Positions 9,102-17,251 of a DNA stretch of 64,000 nucleotides are shown one piece after another. Both the position numbers and the translations under genes were made by a program. The DNA comes from Chloroflexota bacterium (GTDB taxonomy: Bacteria; Chloroflexota; Chloroflexia; Chloroheliales; Chloroheliaceae). Numbering within the stretch: the first letter of the stretch is position 1; each line of letters opens with the position of its first letter. The notes under the pieces are model-generated. The model ran no database searches. It worked only from the letters and a program-made list of their open reading frames with translations, and was not told the origin of the DNA. The DNA lies in assembly GCA_028287745.1 (NCBI GenBank), contig JAQBPB010000005.1:35180-99179 (forward strand), given 5' to 3'.

Positions 9102-12100
9102 CTATACCCCTCGATAGGCTTTTGGCGACTGGCCGATAATCGCCCGGAAAACGCGGCTGAAATATGCCGGGTCTTCCAGTCCCACCTCATTCGCGATTGA
9201 TGTGATACTCAAATCGGTAGTTTTAAGTAAAAACCTGGCTTGTTTAACTCGAAAACGGTTAAGGTACTCCCAGGGAGAAATACCAGTCTCCTGGTGGAAA
9301 ATCTCGCCCAGGTAGTTCTTGCTAATCCCCATTTCGTGCGCAATTTCTTTAAGGGTAAGCGGACTGGAATAATTTTGCTGTAAATAGGCAATAGTCCGTT
9401 TGACAAGCATGCTATTTGACTGGGTCAGCAATTTTGTATCTCCTGCCACCTGTTGTAAAAGGTTGGTTGCTTCCTCGGAATGCAAGATATCTTTGGTCTG
9501 ATAGATAACCCGGCTGAAATCAAGATTTTGTATATCTTCCGGCGAAAGGACTTTGCCGCTGATAACCAGCACCGGCACATTCCGGGTTGCCAGGTTGGTC
9601 CGTAACCATTCGATTACCTCGAACCCATTAACTTCGGGCATTACCAGGTCAATAATCACCAGGCCAGGAATAAGCTGTTTGAGTATGGTTATAGCACTGG
9701 TGCCATTGTCTGCCAGGTTGATTGTATAGCCGGGTAGCGCTTCCTTAACCAATTGGTGGTACATATTAAGGGACTGAATATCATCGTCAACGATTAGAAT
9801 TTCACCCAGACCTTCCTTCTGACATAAAATTTCGAGCATGCCTGTCAGCGTCTGGTAATTGAAGGGCTTGAGTAGAATATTGGTTAAAGAGGATTGCGCG
9901 CCTTCTGGTGAATTATCTTTATATAACATAAAAGGCAACTGGGCTAATTGCGGGGTGGTTCGTAAGTAATCCAATACCGTCCAATCGTTTTTTGTCGCGT
10001 TGTTACTGTCCCAAACAAGGATTGAGGGGTTTAATTCCAGTAATTGCTGGCGTACATCAGCCGGGCGAAGCTGGTAAATACAGAGATCTTCCCGCTGGCT
10101 TAATTGTTCCTTTTCAGGTGAGGCACCCTGGCGATTGGTAATCCATACTAAATTTTGCTTGCCCTGGTTAACTTCCGGTAGAGTCAGAAATTGACCGCTC
10201 AGGTTCGGTAGGGGTATATAAATGTGAAAAGTACTGCCAAGGTTGGGCCGACTTTCGACCTTGATAATCCCCTGGTGTAACATCACCAGGCGGCGGCTAA
10301 TGCTCAAACCCAGGCCAATTCCCCTGGTGTGCCGGTTGGGCTGCTCACCTATCACGAAAGGTTCAAAGATAGAAGCTTGCTGGTCGGCGGAAATGCCTTG
10401 CCCGGTGTCTTTGACCCAGATATGCATATAGGGCGGCTGTACATCCGCGCCTAAAGTAATCTTGCCGTTCCTGGTGAATTTACTGGCATTACTTAACAGG
10501 TTTAACAAAACCTGGCGCAGCCGCATCGGGTCGGCTTGGAGTAAAGGCAGGTTCTGGGGCACTTCTAATTGCCATATATTTGTTTCCTGGCTAGAAGTGG
10601 CGCTGGCTATACTATTGAAAACATCTTCCAGAAATACCTGGAGATCCATAATTTCCGGTGAAATCTCAAGTTCGTCTATTTCAGCCAGGGAAAGGGCCAG
10701 CAGGTCATTAATCAATTGTAATAAATGTTCCCCACTCTGGTAAACATGGGAAAGATCCGAGGTAATTTCGGCCGCCAATTCGGCACTGAACGGGCTTAGC
10801 TCATTTAAGGCCGCTTTGGTATAACCCAGGATGATATTGAGCGGAGTCCTTAGTTCATGACTGACATTTGCCAGCAAGCGGGTTTTAAGGTTATCCGCTT
10901 TTTCGGCTGCTTTTCGGGCCGCTAAAGCCTCTGAATACAGTTCGGCGTTATGGATGGCAATCGCCAGTTGGTCCGCAAGCAGTTGCAAGCCCATCAATTG
11001 TTCCCGGTTCTGGGAGGTAGGGCAATCCCGGTGTAAATCCAGTACTCCCAGGACGGTTCCGCCAAAACGGACCGGCAAAATTATCCTTGAACGCAACTGG
11101 GGCCATTGAGGGTCGGCCCGGAAGCGCTGGTTGTAACGCATATCAGGCACAAAGATCAATTCCCCGGTCATCAGTACTTCACTCAATACGGCATCTTCTT
11201 GCAACATTACCTGGTGGGATTTGGTGGTACTATCCAGGTCATCCAGCATAAAAGCATGAGTTGCTTCGGACCATAGATAGAATTGCACCCGGTCAAAATT
11301 ATAGTTGCTGCGAATCAGGTTGACGATAGTCTGCGTAAGTTCTTGGCGGTCTAAAATCGCGCCAATCTGGCGGTTGACAGCCAGGTTGGTTTCCAGTTGG
11401 GTCATCCGCTGCTGCTCACGGCGGCGATTGAATCCGACCAGACGGTTGGGCAGTTCAGCAATTGCAATAAGCTTCTGGGCCGTTACTTCAGCCGCATTCT
11501 CCCTGGTAATTAGCCGGGGTTTGTAGCTAAAATGCATGGTCAGGGGCTGTCCCAAAGCCGCCTTCAAAGCCAGTTCCACGGCTTGCTTGCCGAATTCAAC
11601 AGTTGGCGTATCCACAGTAGCCGCCATTGTCCCGCTTGAAATAGCCGCCAGCGCTTCCGGGTCGCCATTTATTCCAACCACAATTGTTTCTGGCGTCAGC
11701 AAGCCGAGTTCTTCGGCTGCTTTGCGAGCGGTCAGGGCCAGGGAGTCCGACAAGCCAAAAATTACATTCGGTCGCGAACTTAATTTTTGCATTTCGGCCA
11801 GTATCTGGGGGTAGGCCTGGTCGTACCGCCAGAGAGAGGGGATATGCGAAACCTGGATGGAATTGTAGTTTTCAAATGTATTATAAATGGCCGCTAACCG
11901 GTTACGGCCGTCATCCCCATGATGGGTTGCCAGGCCGCCAATTACCAGGACTGTACCCTGTACATGCAGTTCTTTTATAAGGTGCTGGCTTAACATCTGG
12001 GCAATCCAGTACAGGCCGAAGGGACATACCATGCCAGGGTGATTGCATTTCTGCTCGTGGCAGCCTGGCTGTTCATTTAAAAGAATAACCGGGATATTCT

Positions 12101-12344
12101 GGTTGCGGATAAGTTTAATTAATGGCGCAGGCAAACTCTGGACAATAAAACCCTTTATTTCCTGGATCTGCAATTCTTCAACAATGCTTAAGTAATCCCC
12201 TTCCTGTAAATTGCCGTAGTCAATGTCAAAAGTGATTAAATCAATATCCAGGTGTCGCGCTTGTTGCTCAATAGCCATACCCACTTGAACCCAAAAGGCG
12301 TCACTGGACTCCAGTTGTAAACCAATACGGATAGTATTTTCCAT
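9102..12344 (-). CDS. soluble hybrid sensor: LacI-type sugar-binding domain, GAF, histidine kinase, receiver, AraC DNA-binding domain
   Basis: A 1080-residue one-protein phosphorelay. In order: residues 1-290 resemble the periplasmic-binding-protein/LacI ligand domain (opening IRIGLQLESSDAFW, later VIFGLSDSLALTARKAAEEL and VVGINGDPEAL); 320-465 a GAF domain; 485-550 the HisKA dimerisation helix with phospho-accepting His496 in NVSHELRTPLN; 600-712 the ATPase with N615/N619, DTGQG 646-650 and GIGLGL 675-680; 731-840 a degenerate receiver; 847-960 a normal receiver with D853-D855 and phospho-site D899; 978-1078 an AraC-type double helix-turn-helix. No signal peptide or membrane segment is visible, so sensing should be cytosolic. 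It lies next to the galactoside transport and hydrolysis genes and is their likely regulator. Three cysteines (C95, C100, C107) cluster in the ligand domain. Confidence 0.9.
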   Translation of the reverse strand: MENTIRIGLQLESSDAFWVQVGMAIEQQARHLDIDLITFDIDYGNLQEGDYLSIVEELQIQEIKGFIVQSLPAPLIKLIRNQNIPVILLNEQPGCHEQKCNHPGMVCPFGLYWIAQMLSQHLIKELHVQGTVLVIGGLATHHGDDGRNRLAAIYNTFENYNSIQVSHIPSLWRYDQAYPQILAEMQKLSSRPNVIFGLSDSLALTARKAAEELGLLTPETIVVGINGDPEALAAISSGTMAATVDTPTVEFGKQAVELALKAALGQPLTMHFSYKPRLITRENAAEVTAQKLIAIAELPNRLVGFNRRREQQRMTQLETNLAVNRQIGAILDRQELTQTIVNLIRSNYNFDRVQFYLWSEATHAFMLDDLDSTTKSHQVMLQEDAVLSEVLMTGELIFVPDMRYNQRFRADPQWPQLRSRIILPVRFGGTVLGVLDLHRDCPTSQNREQLMGLQLLADQLAIAIHNAELYSEALAARKAAEKADNLKTRLLANVSHELRTPLNIILGYTKAALNELSPFSAELAAEITSDLSHVYQSGEHLLQLINDLLALSLAEIDELEISPEIMDLQVFLEDVFNSIASATSSQETNIWQLEVPQNLPLLQADPMRLRQVLLNLLSNASKFTRNGKITLGADVQPPYMHIWVKDTGQGISADQQASIFEPFVIGEQPNRHTRGIGLGLSISRRLVMLHQGIIKVESRPNLGSTFHIYIPLPNLSGQFLTLPEVNQGKQNLVWITNRQGASPEKEQLSQREDLCIYQLRPADVRQQLLELNPSILVWDSNNATKNDWTVLDYLRTTPQLAQLPFMLYKDNSPEGAQSSLTNILLKPFNYQTLTGMLEILCQKEGLGEILIVDDDIQSLNMYHQLVKEALPGYTINLADNGTSAITILKQLIPGLVIIDLVMPEVNGFEVIEWLRTNLATRNVPVLVISGKVLSPEDIQNLDFSRVIYQTKDILHSEEATNLLQQVAGDTKLLTQSNSMLVKRTIAYLQQNYSSPLTLKEIAHEMGISKNYLGEIFHQETGISPWEYLNRFRVKQARFLLKTTDLSITSIANEVGLEDPAYFSRVFRAIIGQSPKAYRGV

Positions 12345-13131
12345 ATCTACCTCTCTGGTTCAGCAATGACCAGAATTTCATTATAACTATTGATTTTTAT
12401 TACATTTTCCAGTTTTTATTTAAGATTGGCGTTAATACTTGCCGCCCGGACTCACTGAAATTAGCAGCTATACCATTCAAGGCAGCTACTTCACTTAATT
12501 CTTTTACCATCCGGTGCGGTCTGCAAAAAGGGTCCACACTCTTACACATCTCGGCTAATATTTAAAATGCCGTTGGTACTCAGCTACCACCGCTCTACCA
12601 ACCTGGCGACAAAAGGGTAACAGGCGGGGCAGTCTGGGAGCCTGCACTTCTTTATATACACCAAAGTAAAATGCACCCGCTACGCTATTACACGTGCATT
12701 CTCCCCGTAATTCTGCCCGCCCGCGGCCCTGTTTAAAACCTGGTATCCATCTCGTTTTGTTGCTGGGTAGTCTGACGGGCGATTAGCTTTTCCGGCCCCT
12801 GCGGGCATTTCCACTTACTCCACCTGCTGTGCAGCAAGATGGAATGTGTCACACACTGATTATATTTTGATAGGTATGAGGAGAGCTAATCTGTAATTGC
12901 GTCTAAAGTCCAACGTCAAATTAATAAGGTGCTTAAAATGAAAATCTTAATAAGCATCTTTATATCTGACTTTAACAGTTAATTTTCATAATTGTAACAT
13001 AAGGGAAGGGATTTGCAATTTTGTTAAATTAGCGGGTTATCATCCAAAAGTAGTGGGTAATTGTCCAAGACTTGCCTTTTAAACTTAGCTAGAATGGACT
13101 CACACAAATATACCAGTAAAGTTAAATAAAT
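12345..13131. other. 787-bp intergenic region between divergent regulator genes
   Basis: No convincing gene is present on either strand. The region must hold the promoters and operators of the hybrid regulator (leftward) and the orphan receiver (rightward). The part near 12880-13060 is AT-rich. A hairpin lies at 12926-12960 and a 7-bp inverted repeat AATGCAC...GTGCATT near 12670-12701. I found no confident -35/-10 pair. Confidence 0.5.
12926..12960. repeat. inverted repeat upstream of the orphan receiver gene
   Basis: Arms AAGGTGCTTA (12926-12935) and TAAGCATCTT (12951-12960) pair over 10 positions with one G-T wobble and a 15-base loop. It lies about 170 bases before the receiver gene and could be an operator or an RNA hairpin. 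No poly-T tract follows at once, so a terminator is less likely. Confidence 0.45.
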
Positions 13132-13512
13132 ATGGAAAACTCGGCTCTAAAAATTTTATTACTTGACGACGATATACCAACCCTTGAACTTTACCAACGT
13201 GAGCTGAGTAGAACTTATTTAGTTTTCGCCTGTGCTACTGAGAGTGAGGCCTTTACTTTAATATACGGCCACCAGATGGAGGCCATTATTCTAGAGCCTG
13301 CTTTACGCAGTGGGCAAGGTTGGGCTTTTCTGGCGATGTTGAGAGGTCTGCCACAAACCCGTACTACTCCGGTTGTCCTGTGTAGTATTTTGGACGAGCG
13401 ACGGCGGGGAAGGGAACTTGGTGCAACTATCTGTCTGGTCAAACCGGTATTACCGGCAGAGCTTCGTAATACCCTGGACCAGGTTGTTTATACCAAACAC
13501 AAGGTTTCGTAG
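13132..13512 (+). CDS. orphan receiver-domain protein with Glu at the phosphorylation site
   Basis: A 126-residue stand-alone receiver (CheY-like) domain with no output domain. The acidic cluster LLLDDD at residues 10-14 and the conserved Lys104 in LVKPV are present, and Ser85 occupies the usual Ser/Thr position. The aspartate that should be phosphorylated is replaced by Glu55 (AIILEPAL, where the family has the pattern LxxxDxxLP). Glu at this site often mimics the phosphorylated state, so the protein may be locked active or may act as a phosphorylation-independent binding module (inference). It lies between the hybrid kinase/AraC regulator and the sugar importer, so a role in controlling that locus is plausible. 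Confidence 0.85.
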   Translation: MENSALKILLLDDDIPTLELYQRELSRTYLVFACATESEAFTLIYGHQMEAIILEPALRSGQGWAFLAMLRGLPQTRTTPVVLCSILDERRRGRELGATICLVKPVLPAELRNTLDQVVYTKHKVS

Positions 13513-13705
13513 TTCTTTTCAAAAAATAAAATATTTATAACCAAAACGATTACAAATGCCTGAGAAGTAAATTTCTTCTACTTTAGTGATCTCTAAAATC
13601 AGGAGGTATTTTAGAGGATTTAAACAAACGAAGGTCGAATATCTACTAAGAATGAAGCTTATGCTTGGTTATAGCATAATCATTCAAATATCAAGGAGGA
13701 TTATA
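13513..13705 (+). promoter_or_regulatory. long leader of the sugar-binding lipoprotein gene with two inverted repeats
   Basis: This 193-base region holds a perfect 9-bp inverted repeat at 13591-13616 whose loop contains AGGAGG, and a 7-bp repeat TTATGCT/AGCATAA at 13659-13679. A strong ribosome binding site AAGGAGG at about 13692-13699 precedes the ATG at 13706. The repeats may be operators for the AraC-type regulator or RNA hairpins; the sequence alone cannot decide. Confidence 0.5.
13591..13616. repeat. 9-bp perfect inverted repeat with AGGAGG in the loop
   Basis: Left arm CTCTAAAAT (13591-13599), loop CAGGAGGT, right arm ATTTTAGAG (13608-13616). No start codon follows the loop at a useful distance, so the AGGAGG is probably not a working ribosome binding site for a gene here. 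It is a candidate operator of the sugar operon. Confidence 0.6.
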
Positions 13706-15169
13706 ATGAAGAAAACCGCAAGGGTGCGATACCTTTATGTTTCCATGGTTCTAACCATGCTGCTGTGTTTGGTAATGGCCTGTGGCGATTCCACCCCCAC
13801 AACCGCTGGCACCGGCAGCACCAAGGCCGGGTCACCCGCCGCCGCTGCCGCAAATACCCCTAAACCTACCGCCACAACCCTTGCCCTGCAGGTCGGTAGT
13901 ACTAGCGCCAAGGTTAACTTAACCTATATGACCTGGGGTGGTGATAGCGATAAAACCAGAAGGTTCAAAGAAAACCAGGCCGCTTATCCTGAATTTGCCG
14001 ACTATAGTATGAGGTTATTAGCCCAGGGCGGTGATGCCGATGTGGCTAGCTTTTTGCGTTTAGCCCTTACTTCCGGCAAAGATATCCCGGATATCTTGCA
14101 GCTTAACCGCACGCAACTGGCCGAATTTGCCGAATCCGGTGAGTTGACCGACCTGACCTCGGTAATGGAACCTTTCAAGGCAGATTTGACCGCCGGTGCC
14201 CTCAATATTGCTACATACAATGGTAAGTTCTTTGCTTTCCCCAACCAGGTAAATAGCAAAATCTGGTATTACCGGGCGGACCTGTTTGAGCAGGCTGGGA
14301 TTAATGTTAACAACATCAAGACGCTGGCTGACCTTATCAGCGCCGGTAAGACTCTGAACGCCAAGTTCCCCAAAAGCTATATCTTTAATATCAGCTCGCA
14401 ACTCTGGGCCAGCTACCTGCCAATGTTCCTTTCGGCTTACCCTGACATTCGTATGGCTAACGACAATGGGGAATACCAGCTTACCAAGCATCCTGGCTTT
14501 GCCGAAGTTCTAAAGATGTTCAAAGACCTCAAAGACTCCGGTGTGGCGGCCCCGATTGATGACTGGTCCAACGACTGGCAGCAGGCATTCAAGGATGAAA
14601 CCATTGTTTCTGCTTTTAGCGCCAGCTGGATGGCTACCTTTCTACCTACCTTTGCCCCTAACCAGAGCGGTAAATGGAAGGCTACCCTTTGGCCCAGCGG
14701 CTTAACCTCGGCTGACCAGCGGTATGGCGCGGAAGGTGGCGGTTCGGTAACAGTAGTGCCTAAACGGGCCCCGCATGCCAAGGAAGCTATCGCTTACCTG
14801 ACCAAAAACTACCTGAACAAGCAAACCCCGGTTAAAGATTACCAGAACGGTGGTGTCACACCCTATCTTAAGAGCGCGCAGAGTGATGTATTGAACTTCA
14901 TCAATGGCGCGACCAAACCGGCCGATTTAGCTGAAGAAAAGTGGTTACAGCGTCCCTATGTCTTCTTTGGGAAGGAATTCCAGCCCCTGGTCTTCCAGAG
15001 TTTCGACTACGTCAAGGCCTTTAATTACGATCCCGCCGCCGCAAAAGAGCTTGAAATCTTCAGTCAATGGGCCCGCAAGTATATAAACGGGCAGGTCCCT
15101 TTGAATGATGCTCTGGCCGGGGCGCAATCTGATATGCAAAGCCAGATCGGCAACCCTTATCAGAAATAG
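13706..15169 (+). CDS. sugar ABC transporter substrate-binding lipoprotein (family 1)
   Basis: Binds a sugar outside the cell and delivers it to the two permeases encoded next. I choose the ATG at 13706 (MKKTARVRY), preceded by AAGGAGG, over an upstream GTG at 13586, because this start gives a proper lipoprotein signal: basic N-terminus, hydrophobic stretch, and lipobox VMAC near residues 23-26. A Ser/Thr/Ala/Pro-rich linker (about 28-65) follows, then a family 1 solute-binding domain beginning VNLTYMTWGGDSDK. The mature protein, 487 residues in all, has normal length. Neighbouring alpha- and beta-galactosidase genes suggest an alpha- or beta-galactoside or oligosaccharide as ligand. Confidence 0.92.
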   Translation: MKKTARVRYLYVSMVLTMLLCLVMACGDSTPTTAGTGSTKAGSPAAAAANTPKPTATTLALQVGSTSAKVNLTYMTWGGDSDKTRRFKENQAAYPEFADYSMRLLAQGGDADVASFLRLALTSGKDIPDILQLNRTQLAEFAESGELTDLTSVMEPFKADLTAGALNIATYNGKFFAFPNQVNSKIWYYRADLFEQAGINVNNIKTLADLISAGKTLNAKFPKSYIFNISSQLWASYLPMFLSAYPDIRMANDNGEYQLTKHPGFAEVLKMFKDLKDSGVAAPIDDWSNDWQQAFKDETIVSAFSASWMATFLPTFAPNQSGKWKATLWPSGLTSADQRYGAEGGGSVTVVPKRAPHAKEAIAYLTKNYLNKQTPVKDYQNGGVTPYLKSAQSDVLNFINGATKPADLAEEKWLQRPYVFFGKEFQPLVFQSFDYVKAFNYDPAAAKELEIFSQWARKYINGQVPLNDALAGAQSDMQSQIGNPYQK

Positions 15170-15191
15170 CTAAACCTGTCGAACCGTGGAT

Positions 15192-15246
15192 AAAGGCTGA
15201 CCGGATTACTAAAGTAGTTTATCTGCCCAGTATGAGTTCAGCCTTT
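15192..15246 (+). other. intercistronic stem-loop after the binding-protein gene
   Basis: AAAGGCTGA (15192-15200) can pair with TCAGCCTTT (15238-15246) across a 37-base loop. Such hairpins behind binding-protein genes often protect the upstream mRNA and lower expression of the permeases. No poly-T tract follows. Confidence 0.45.
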
Positions 15247-15298
15247 CCTGATTTTCCCAGGCTAAGTTGCCCTTAATTTAACAGGCGAAGAGGTCTTT

Positions 15299-16240
15299 AT
15301 GAAGGAAAATATATCACCTGTGCTTGAAACAGGTAAGGCACTGCCAAAAGTAAAATCAAAAGTGATTAGAAATGTCGCGTGGGTAGACCGGTTAGCCCCT
15401 TACCTGTTTATTTCACCGTTCATTCTTTTCTTTTTAGCTCTTTTCATCGGCCCCAGTATCTATTCTTTGGTCCTTAGCTTCTTCCGCTATAAAGGTTATG
15501 GCGATGCTACCTTCGTGGGTATAGCCAACTATGTTTCTATTTTGCAGTATCACGTCTTCTGGACTGAACTGGTAAATACTATCTTTTACTGGCTGGTCCA
15601 TGTTATTCCTTTGATGGTAGGCGCTTTCCTGCTGGCGGTCCTGGTCAGGTCCAAGTTTATAAAAGGACAGCGTTTCTTCAAGCCGGTTCTGTTTGTGCCG
15701 AACATTGTCGCAACCGTTGCTGCCGCCCTGGTCTTTCAGAGCTTGTTTGGCACCCAGTATGGCGTCATAAACAAGCTTCTGGGTACGCAGATTGATTGGC
15801 TCCATGACCCCACCATAACCAAATTTGTAGTAGTGCTCCTGTTAATCTGGAAAGGGCTTGGCTGGTGGTTCATAATTTTCCTGGTTGGCCTGACCTCGAT
15901 TAATCCTGAATTAGAGGAGGCCGCCACCGTAGATGGTGCGTCAGTCCGGCAGCGCCTGGTTTACATTGTTATTCCTCTCATGCGCAATATCTTCCTGTTT
16001 GCCTTCGTTATTGATGCTATAAATTCTTTACGTATGTTTACCGAGCCGAATGTGCTGGTAGGCAGGTCAGGCCAGTTAGCGGATCCTGAAGTAGCACCTT
16101 TACTAAACTTGCTTATCAGCAATTTGCGGGGGGCTTCCTTTGGTCAGGCTTCGGCCGTGGGTTGGATCTTATTTGTACTGACACTTGGTATTACCTTAAT
16201 CCAATTCCGCATTTTACGCAGCAGTGATGAGGAGCGCTAA
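15299..16240 (+). CDS. sugar ABC transporter permease (MalF/UgpA type)
   Basis: A 313-residue inner-membrane permease of the binding-protein-dependent family. After a 35-residue cytoplasmic N-terminus there are six hydrophobic segments, starting with LAPYLFISPFILFFLALFI. The cytoplasmic EAA loop, which docks to the ATPase, reads LEEAATVDGASVRQRLVYIV, matching the EAAxxDGAxxxQ pattern of sugar permeases. It follows the binding protein by 129 bases and precedes the second permease by 2 bases. No ATPase gene is in the operon; the MalK/MsmK-like gene at 51748-52887 is a candidate partner. Confidence 0.93.
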   Translation: MKENISPVLETGKALPKVKSKVIRNVAWVDRLAPYLFISPFILFFLALFIGPSIYSLVLSFFRYKGYGDATFVGIANYVSILQYHVFWTELVNTIFYWLVHVIPLMVGAFLLAVLVRSKFIKGQRFFKPVLFVPNIVATVAAALVFQSLFGTQYGVINKLLGTQIDWLHDPTITKFVVVLLLIWKGLGWWFIIFLVGLTSINPELEEAATVDGASVRQRLVYIVIPLMRNIFLFAFVIDAINSLRMFTEPNVLVGRSGQLADPEVAPLLNLLISNLRGASFGQASAVGWILFVLTLGITLIQFRILRSSDEER

Positions 16241-16242
16241 CA

Positions 16243-17121
16243 ATGGCTAGTAATGCTACTTTTGTATCGAAAAGCGGTGAAGGTCAGGCCAGGTTTTCCT
16301 CAAAGCGCCTCAAAAAGTTTTTTGGCTACCTGGTTTTGTGGATTTTATCCTTTCTCTCGCTGTACCCGTTAGCCGTGATGGTACTTAATTCCTTCAAAAC
16401 CGATACCGAAATTAACGGCAACCCTTCCGGCATACCGGAAAACTTTACCCTGGAAAATTATACGCAGATCTTCGCGGTCCAGGGTGGGTTAATCGGGAAC
16501 TTTATGAATGGGATAATTATTGCCCTCATAACAACGGTTGTTTCTGTTTTCCTGGCCGCCATGGCCGCTTTTGCCTTCTCCAAGTACAGTTTTAAGGGGC
16601 GTAACATTATTTTTGCCTTCCTGTTGTCTACGATGATGGTCCCTCATGAGATAACGATACCCCCGCTTTTTCTAATTTTCTCCAAGCTTGGTTGGGTTAA
16701 TACTTTCCAGGGCATGATTGTACCGGGGCTGGTAAGTGTATTCGGTTTGTTCATGCTCAGGCAGTATATGCTGGGCGTGCCAAACGAAATCTTCGAAGCT
16801 GCCCGGATAGATGGTGCGGGGCATTGGCGGCTTTTCTGGTCAATAATGGTGCCGATTGCCAATCCGGCTATCGCTTCGCTGTCTATTCTTCAGTTCCTGG
16901 GCACCTGGAACAGCTACCTCTGGCCGATCATTATTGCACCGGACCCCAGTATTCAACCGATTATGGCCGTCCTGCCGACCATCCGGGACCAGCAAGGTTA
17001 CGCACCTCTCTGGGCGACCATTATGACCGGCTGCGTACTTGCTACTTTGCCCGTTATCCTGGTGTTTGTCATCTTCCAGGACAAATTTATCTCTGGCGTT
17101 ACGGTAGGCGCTGTTAAATAG
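16243..17121 (+). CDS. sugar ABC transporter permease (MalG/UgpE type)
   Basis: A 292-residue second permease subunit, forming a heterodimer with the product of the preceding gene. The N-terminal 25 residues are basic and cytoplasmic; the first segment is YLVLWILSFLSLYPLAVMVL, and SFKTDTEI after it is typical of MalG-type subunits. The EAA loop is IFEAARIDGAGHWRLFWSIM near residues 185-204. The gene starts 2 bases after the stop of its partner, so translation is probably coupled. A strong hairpin follows at 17149-17181. Confidence 0.93.
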   Translation: MASNATFVSKSGEGQARFSSKRLKKFFGYLVLWILSFLSLYPLAVMVLNSFKTDTEINGNPSGIPENFTLENYTQIFAVQGGLIGNFMNGIIIALITTVVSVFLAAMAAFAFSKYSFKGRNIIFAFLLSTMMVPHEITIPPLFLIFSKLGWVNTFQGMIVPGLVSVFGLFMLRQYMLGVPNEIFEAARIDGAGHWRLFWSIMVPIANPAIASLSILQFLGTWNSYLWPIIIAPDPSIQPIMAVLPTIRDQQGYAPLWATIMTGCVLATLPVILVFVIFQDKFISGVTVGAVK

Positions 17122-17148
17122 TAATACTGCTGGAACCTGATAAAAATT

Positions 17149-17181
17149 CAGCAGGTTGCCGGAAATCCCGGCAACCTGCTG
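17149..17181. other. 14-bp perfect hairpin between transporter and alpha-galactosidase genes
   Basis: CAGCAGGTTGCCGG (17149-17162), loop AAATC, CCGGCAACCTGCTG (17168-17181). On the plus strand no poly-T follows, so it is more likely an mRNA-stabilising or attenuating structure than a full terminator. Read from the minus strand, the hairpin is followed by AATTTTTATC and would look like a terminator in that direction. Confidence 0.75.
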
Positions 17182-17236
17182 AGTAAATGGACCTGAGCGG
17201 GAAGAAAACCTGGCACTAATTCTTGAAACGGATGGA

Positions 17237-17248
17237 AACCGGTTAACA
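17237..17248. promoter_or_regulatory. possible operator AAACCGGTTAAC
   Basis: The 12-mer AAACCGGTTAAC lies 4 bases before the GH36 start and occurs again, inverted, at about 23370-23381 in the gap before the esterase gene. Its AACCGGTT core is a palindrome with a central CG, the usual shape of LacI/GalR operators. The 8-mer core also occurs by chance inside genes of this window, so the call is weak. Confidence 0.25.
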
Positions 17249-17251
17249 ACT

